64,000 bases of DNA from Chelydra serpentina (Eukaryota > Chordata > Testudines > Chelydridae), in the NCBI GenBank assembly GCA_037349315.1, contig JBAIAC010000027.1:12901501-12965500 (forward strand), read 5' to 3'. Below, one piece after another: positions 58,676 to 64,000 of the stretch. How positions within the stretch are numbered: the stretch's first letter is position 1; each line of letters starts with the position of its first letter. Position numbers and translations under genes: made by a program. The notes beneath the pieces are model-generated. The model ran no database searches. It saw nothing but the letters and a program-made list of their open reading frames with translations, and was not told the origin of the DNA.

Positions 58676-58926
58676 TGGGTTGGGTTTTTTTGTTTTCGTT
58701 TTTTTTTTTGTTTGTTTTTTTAATTTTTTTCCTTTTGTTCTTTAAAAAAAAACCACTGCACAACATCTGGAGTTCACAAAATCTGAAGCTCACAACTAAA
58801 CCTTCAGTTGACTACTAAAATAGATCTCTGATCATTAGAAACAACTGCCTGTAGTTAGACTTTTTTTTTCTTTTCTTTTTTTTCCTTTTTTGTTTTTTTT
58901 CTTTTTTCTTTTTCTTTCTTTTTTTT
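58676..58926 (-). repeat. A-rich purine tracts inside the AUTS2 3' UTR
   Basis: On the plus strand two T-rich runs (about 58676-58752 and 58861-58926) carry interspersed C or G. In the transcript they are A-rich runs with single G interruptions. They can act as internal oligo(dT) priming sites in cDNA libraries and may be length-polymorphic. Confidence 0.8.
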
Positions 58927-60391
58927 GCCAAAACAGGATAACAACTTCAGATAGCACTTTAATACACTAGAAGACCAATGGAACTAATTTTATTTCATAC
59001 ATATATTTTACAGTCCAGTAGACAAGATATCGTATTCTTTCTGATAAAGTCATATTCTCTCCAAATATTTAGACAAGAAATGTAATGCATTATAAAATAG
59101 TGTGTTATGAAAAGACAGAAATTTCAGAAGATTGATGCATTTTTTTTAAAAGGGCCATTTCTCCTGTGATCAGGGAAAAACAAAGCTGACCTATTAGCTA
59201 TTCACAGACTTTATTACCAATCGAAACACAATAAATTGCATTATGAAATCTGCATTGGAGTTCAGACTAAACTACTGATGCACAGTGAAAACACATCCAT
59301 CATTTTAGGAAAGTATTAGCTTTCTTGCAGGATTTGTTTCAGTGTCCTTTCAGCTAAATTCACTTAACCAAAAAAAAAAAAAAAGGTGTGTGTACAGATA
59401 AAAATGACACACTGATCATAACAACAGACTCAAATAGCTATAACCAGATGTTTTCCCAAAAATAAAAACTTGACATGTTAAGTGACAAAAGTTCCGGGAA
59501 GTATCTCACATTTGATTGTTACTCTTTTTAACCCAGGTTAATAGGACTGAAAAACCATACATCATATTAGACACTACGATGTCAGTGATTATATTTTGCT
59601 AACCTGAACAAGACCTAAGAAATGACATGTACTACGGTAACATTAGCATCTTGATGCCGGGGTTCATATGGAAAACTACACTTCTAATGGGTCATTTCGT
59701 CATCAAAACAAGCAAGGAAAACAGATTTATATAATAGATGAGCTTGTTCAGGGAAAATATGACTTTAAGTAGGTTGTGTGTTGAAAAGGCTCCTTTGAGT
59801 TATACAGGCTTTTGTGAAAAGCCTTAAAATTCATTGCATAGTTGAAGGGGTTTAGCTGTCTATAACAATATATGTAACACAGTCTAAGCAAACTGTGTTG
59901 ATCAATATTAAGTTTGCAAATAGCACAGTTTAAGAAGTATTAATGGTTTATGTTACTTAATTTTATCTATTTACATTTGTACAAAGTAAAGCTTTCATCT
60001 TACCCTTTTTGCATATATGAACCATTAACCCATGAAGCAATCTTTTTACATAGATATCTACAATTGTCTTCACTTCTGGTCTGAAAGAACTTTGTACGGT
60101 TGTTGTTGGGTTTGTTTTTAATCAAATTATGACGACTGATGTCTTGTTCTTCAGTTCAAATTTTGAAATTTTTAAACTAGAAATAAAATAAGAGTAGGAG
60201 ACACAAGGAACGTATGGACTTGGCTAAAAGATCTGGAAAATTTCAACATAGCCTATACAAAAAACCCATTTCAAAATCTTTGCGCTTGGGTCTATACATT
60301 TTGTACAGTGGGGTCACATCCACAGTCTGTGTTAATGACTAGCAAGAAGGTCTTTATATCATGTTCAGTATCTCCTTATTTCTCATTCTCT

Positions 60392-61634
60392 TTATCGAGC
60401 TTCAATGTCCTTAAGGGTGTGAGAAGGAGGCCTCTCTCTCATCTCTGTCGACAGAGGAGTAGTCCTTCTGGGAGAGCCAGGCCGAGGTCCAAGAGTGGAA
60501 ATAAGAGGAGGAGGGGCGCTGAGAGCTGCTGTGGGAGGAGTTTTATTGAGAATGCCATTCTGGTGTCCTGTCGGGGGACTGACTCTGGGATAGTGCATGC
60601 TGGGAAGTCCAGGGGTGATTAAACTCGGATGAGGCAGGTGACCATCCAAGGCGGCAGGGTGAACTGAGTGCAGGCGTGCGTGTTCGTAATCCTCTCTGAG
60701 CATGTGCAACCGTTCCCTCTCATCCAAGTGGTTGCCCCTCTCATGCTCACGTCGAGGATCCATGGACAGAGCATGGTGGTGGTGGTGGTGGTGGTGATTG
60801 TAGTCGTGAGGTTCCCTGTCCCTGAACGACCTATCGGCTTCATATAATCTTGGTGTGGAAAGACGATGAAGGGGATCATTTCTTAGCAAAAAGTCTCTGC
60901 CCAAAGGGTCTCTCCGATGAATATCAAGCTCTCTGTAAGGATCTCTCAAGTGATCCCTCATCGGATCCCAGTGGAAAGACGGGTAGGGAAAACGTTCTCC
61001 ACCTGGGATTGGGCTTATTCCCATAAAAGGTGTCATCATGCGAGTCCTGTCCAGGCCACTGATGCTGTTCATAGGGTGTATACCAGTCACACCTACAGTC
61101 ATAGGCATAGACACTAAGGGACCTGGATGGACGTTGGATGTAGATATTGGCGGTGGCTGGTCAGATGACCTATGAGTCTGAGGTCCCTCAGGTGGAACAT
61201 CGTGGTCTTCCTTCCGTTCCTCCTTCACTTTGACTTCACTGTTTTTCTTCTGATTATCGTATGTCGGCTCATTCTTTCTCTCAGCCTCACGGTTGGAAGT
61301 ACTATTAGGCCTGGTGCTCTCCACAACAGGGGGCCTAGCGTAGGGTGAAGGTACCCTGGACATTTGCTTAGACTCTTCCACTGCCCTGCTTTCATGGCCC
61401 AAGCCTTCTTTCTCTGAAGAGTAGTTGTCCTTCCCCTTGTGTTCTTCAACATTCATGTCCTTCCGAGATTCGGAGTGATCCCTTTCTCGTTCTTTGGGTT
61501 TCTCTTTCTCTCGAATCTCAGGATTGAGATGACTCCTGATCTGCTCAGCTGAGCTGCGGTTATGTCCGAGGGAGTTCACTGGATGGATAGGTGCTGGCGA
61601 AGGATGACTGGAGTGTCTTTTCTCAATACTCTCC
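60392..61634 (-). CDS. AUTS2: AUTS2 terminal coding exon (C-terminal about 413 residues)
   Basis: Last exon of AUTS2, a nuclear protein that joins variant PRC1 complexes (with PCGF3/5 and CK2) and recruits EP300 to activate neuronal genes; a cytoplasmic role in Rac-dependent neurite growth is also reported for the family. The frame is open from the splice acceptor to TAA at 60394-60392. The first base completes a split codon, followed by [15 protein letters not shown] and then 395 further residues starting at 61579. That codon is GTG, an internal valine, not a start. Visible features, counted from it: a charged, arginine/lysine/glutamate-rich stretch (20-70), a VKEE SUMO-type motif (118-121), [23 protein letters not shown] (described, about 185-206), an arginine/aspartate-rich [20 protein letters not shown] stretch (213-232), eight histidines (262-269) and the tail [10 protein letters not shown]. 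No frameshift or stop is seen. FBRSL1 shares parts of this tail, but the whole exon fits AUTS2 better. Confidence 0.95.
60773..60796 (-). repeat. AUTS2: Coding (CAC)7CAT histidine repeat in AUTS2
   Basis: Seven CAC codons plus one CAT encode eight consecutive histidines, preceded by aspartate-tyrosine-asparagine. Homopolymeric histidine in this family is linked to nuclear speckle localisation. The uniform codon makes it a potentially length-variable trinucleotide tract, but eight histidines is the length I recall for mammalian AUTS2. Confidence 0.9.
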
Positions 61635-61650
61635 CTAGAGAGAGCAAAGT
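61635..61650 (-). other. AUTS2: 3' splice site (acceptor) of the AUTS2 terminal exon
   Basis: On the minus strand the sequence reads TTTGCTCTCTCTAG followed by GGAGAGTATTGAG. A short pyrimidine tract ends in AG at 61636-61635 and the exon starts at 61634. One base remains before the first complete codon, so the preceding intron splits a codon after its second base. AUTS2-like residues begin immediately after the junction, which supports the boundary. Confidence 0.9.
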
Positions 61651-62439
61651 GTAAAGGTTAAGGATTTGAGAAACTCTGCAAATAAAACAAAGCACCGGGC
61701 TCCTGACTCACTGTTCATTTTTGTGCAGAAAGCTAGTAATGTGCTATTTTAATGCATTATTTCCTTTGGCAGAGGCATATGTGGCATTGCTAGGACACCC
61801 CTTCTCTACACTATGCTTGTTCTATTTATCTAGACCTGGGAGAAAGAAGGCTCCTAGAGCTGCTTTGCAAACCCATCTGACCAAATCCTCAGCACTCATG
61901 TCAATGGAGCTATGCCAACAGAGAAACTGGCCCCCACTATCTGTATAAGTTTTATACAGCAGCCTCAACAATTTGTAAGAAGGTGAGCGACGAATAAAAA
62001 CATCCTAACTCCATCCTCAAAAATAAGTGAAGAAATTAAATTTAAATTGCAGAAGTTATATGATTTTTACCTGACTCCTCCCAAATGTATTTTAATAGCA
62101 GTCAGGAAAAAAAATCAAGAGGCGGCATTTGTTTTGAATTGATTTATTGTTTAAAATCTCTACACCTTACATATCTACTTTCTTTATGTATATACTCTGC
62201 ATCCATCTTGCTTTACAATGTGCATTAAAGAGTTTGAAAGCATAACAAAATATGTCCTCCATAGTACTACTTGATAGAGACTTTCAGCATCTCCCTAAAT
62301 GCATCAGCATCTCTCTATGGGTGAAACTGATCCCAATCCAAGAGGTCAGAAGGGCCTACCACTGAAACCCTCAAACAAGAGCTTAAGTGGGACATCAGTG
62401 GCTTTTGAGCTGACTACCTGCACAGGGGTGAATTTCACC

Positions 62440-63650
62440 CTTGATGAACAGATATGTCCCTGCTCAAAAAACCATCTCCCTGGACTCTGATAATCTTGCT
62501 AAGAAGAGCCCTGCTTCTATCCTGCCTTTTTGGGGAAGACCACAGAGAGAGGGTTGTGGTCACGCACCTCTGGCATTGCCAGAAAGTCTCCATATTTCCT
62601 GGACCCAATTTATTTTAGATCTATGTATGGTACAGAAATAGCATTAGATAACAATCTCCTGGTGACAGATGTCTATGCTGATCCCTTTAGATCTACGGTA
62701 TTAGCTGTCTTTTGAAACCAACAACAAGAAGGTATAGTTGACACTGATGCAGTTTCTAGCAGTGATGCATGGAGTAGCTTCATTATTTACTCTGTAAAAA
62801 GGCCCGTGCTGGGCGGTTGGCCATGGGAATTCTCTCATGTAGGGCACTGCAGAATTCTGTTCTGCTAAGTGTGTAGGAGAGGCTATTAGGAAGGCCAACG
62901 AGGTAGTCTGAGCAGTGTCATTATCCATCTCTAAATTCTGTTATCAGACCCGGGTGAGGCCGTCTCTCAGTGCTGTCTCAGTGTCTAGCCATGCCTGGGA
63001 CTAGCAGGAGGCTACGTGGTTGAAGCTCAATCCAGAAAAGACAGGAAATGCAGCCTCGGAGGTTGGAGGACAAATCCAGAGGAGATATTTAAGGGGTTAT
63101 CTGCCCTGTCAGTTGAATAGCTTGGCTTGCCTTTTGTTAATAAGGCACCCTGTCTAGGGCTCCTGCGTATAGAATGCAGCTGCTTTCAGAAGGTCACTTA
63201 GCAGCAGCAGCCTAGAGGATGACATCCTTTCATCTACGCGTAACATCTTGGATACGGGCATCCAGGCCTTTGCTACCTCCAGACTAGATTACTGCAACTT
63301 TAACTTCATAGGTGCACATCAGAAGACTGCTCAGAAACGTCAGTTACAGCAAAATGGAACTGCTCGGCAATATGTTCCTAACCGCGTGCATTTGATGCCT
63401 GTGCTGATTTACTGTACCCTAAATGTTTGGGACCCTGGATACTTTAGAAACAGTCTCTCTCCTCGTGTTCTGTACCAACAACTGAGATTAGTTGAGACAT
63501 ACAAGATGGATTTGAACATCCAGAGGTGGGGCATTTTAATGAGCCCCTCAACTTGGGGTCATGATTCCTTTGTTTCTCCAACAGAGCGTAAGGTTGTGGA
63601 CTTCCATGGCACTCTGCAATGACTACCTATTAATATCAGCTTTTGCTTGG
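62440..63650 (+). pseudogene. Decayed L2/CR1-clade LINE reverse transcriptase fragment
   Basis: Several frame-broken stretches resemble the reverse transcriptase and C-terminal part of L2-type LINE ORF2, in the correct order: SLDSDNLAKKSPASILPF (62477-62530), FLDPIYFRSMYGTEIAL (about 62596-62650), LKLNPEKT (about 63023-63047) and TSRLDYCN followed by MPVLIY and WDPGYFRNSLSPR (63280-63460). The last part lies in a 124-codon open stretch (63248-63622). Frameshifts and missing catalytic segments show it is dead. It lies antisense to AUTS2 in its intron. Confidence 0.8.
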
Positions 63651-64000
63651 GGGAGTGATTTAGGGACTTCTTGGTATTTTTATTTTAAGGGGAACCTACT
63701 GAGTTCTTCAGTTGATGCTAAATCAGTTTGCTTTGTAATTTATATATTTTCAATTGTGCTTGAAATAAATGCTTTCTGTAACCAAAATGAATAAATATGT
63801 CCAATAACCATACTTTTGGCTGAATGAAATAACCATTTTACTCTGCCAATTCTGTCCTATTCAATTAAGCAACCAGCACATACTGATGAAATTATCTCAA
63901 GATGCATTAAGATTCTATTGTTACACAATAACTCAGCTAAGTAAAATGGAGTCTAGTGGGTAGAACTGGAGACTGGGAGTCATTTAACCTCAGATCTACT

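Larger units (their letters stand above)
58560..60391 (-). other. AUTS2: AUTS2 3' untranslated region
   Basis: This AT-rich stretch runs from the stop codon to a canonical AATAAA (minus strand, 58584-58579), so cleavage would be expected near 58560. A UTR of about 1.8 kb is similar to what I recall for mammalian AUTS2. No interspersed repeat is recognised in it, unlike all flanking DNA, which fits a constrained UTR. It contains A-rich purine tracts near 58676-58750 and 58861-58926. Its 3' limit is inferred, not observed. Confidence 0.7.
61635..64000 (-). other. AUTS2: Part of the last intron of AUTS2
   Basis: Sequence upstream of the terminal exon acceptor. No further AUTS2-like exon was recognised before the window edge; a small exon could be missed. 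About 61650-62430 shows nothing identifiable apart from AT-rich DNA. From about 62440 it carries a decayed non-LTR retrotransposon on the opposite strand. The last 200 bases show nothing recognisable. Confidence 0.75.

Noticed and set aside
60308..60622. 104-codon plus-strand frame opposite the AUTS2 exon
   Set aside because: It is an antisense shadow of the conserved AUTS2 coding exon.
60619..60879. 86-codon minus-strand frame with a threonine run
   Set aside because: It is the CAC repeat of AUTS2 read in another frame.
61579..61579. Start codon of a separate gene at 61579
   Set aside because: The codon is GTG, and AUTS2-like residues continue upstream to a splice acceptor at 61635-61636.
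1..64000. CRISPR array, operons or bacterial genes
   Set aside because: No regularly spaced repeats, no dense coding; repeat content, splice site and AUTS2 exon are vertebrate.

Overview
The window is vertebrate nuclear DNA, almost entirely gene desert. One protein-coding exon is recognisable: the terminal exon of AUTS2 on the minus strand (coding 60392-61634, 3' UTR down to about 58560). Its translation is uninterrupted, is framed by a consensus splice acceptor and a stop codon, and ends in the AUTS2-type tail [10 protein letters not shown]. The repeats point to a non-avian sauropsid, most likely a turtle: many short hAT-type MITEs with 8-bp target duplications, CR1 fragments, tRNA-derived MIR-like SINEs with the CTGTAAAATGGGGATAAT tail, foldback MITEs with GGGTATGTCTACAC-type ends, and a Penelope-like tail family (CTAACACGGCTACTACACTG). 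The species assignment is an inference from repeat style, not from a database search.

Layout. 1-13 kb: scattered MITEs, one full SINE, an (AC)16 microsatellite and hAT MITEs with intact target duplications. 13-24 kb: an inverted Penelope-like pair, LTR-like blocks, and a three-level nest at 22.0-23.8 kb (a MITE inside a hAT element inside a solo LTR). 24-41 kb: mostly non-repetitive or strongly decayed sequence with isolated hAT MITEs, SINEs and a pair of unclassified related segments. 41-53 kb: a perfect 52-bp tandem duplication, a CCTA-rich degenerate minisatellite, two further Penelope-like loci (one a near-perfect 71-bp-arm palindrome), a 277-bp foldback element, and a CpG-rich island joined to a GC-rich hAT element. 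53-58.5 kb: intergenic, with short palindromic elements. 58.5-61.6 kb: AUTS2 terminal exon. 61.6-64 kb: last AUTS2 intron, carrying a decayed L2-clade reverse transcriptase.

Because AUTS2 is read from high to low coordinates, everything below about 58.5 kb lies downstream of it. No other gene, RNA gene or CRISPR-like array was found. The most unusual material is structural: Penelope-like units that keep parts of a hammerhead-ribozyme core, the long palindrome they form, and the nested transposons. Repeat families were named from sequence pattern and memory only, and many boundaries are approximate.
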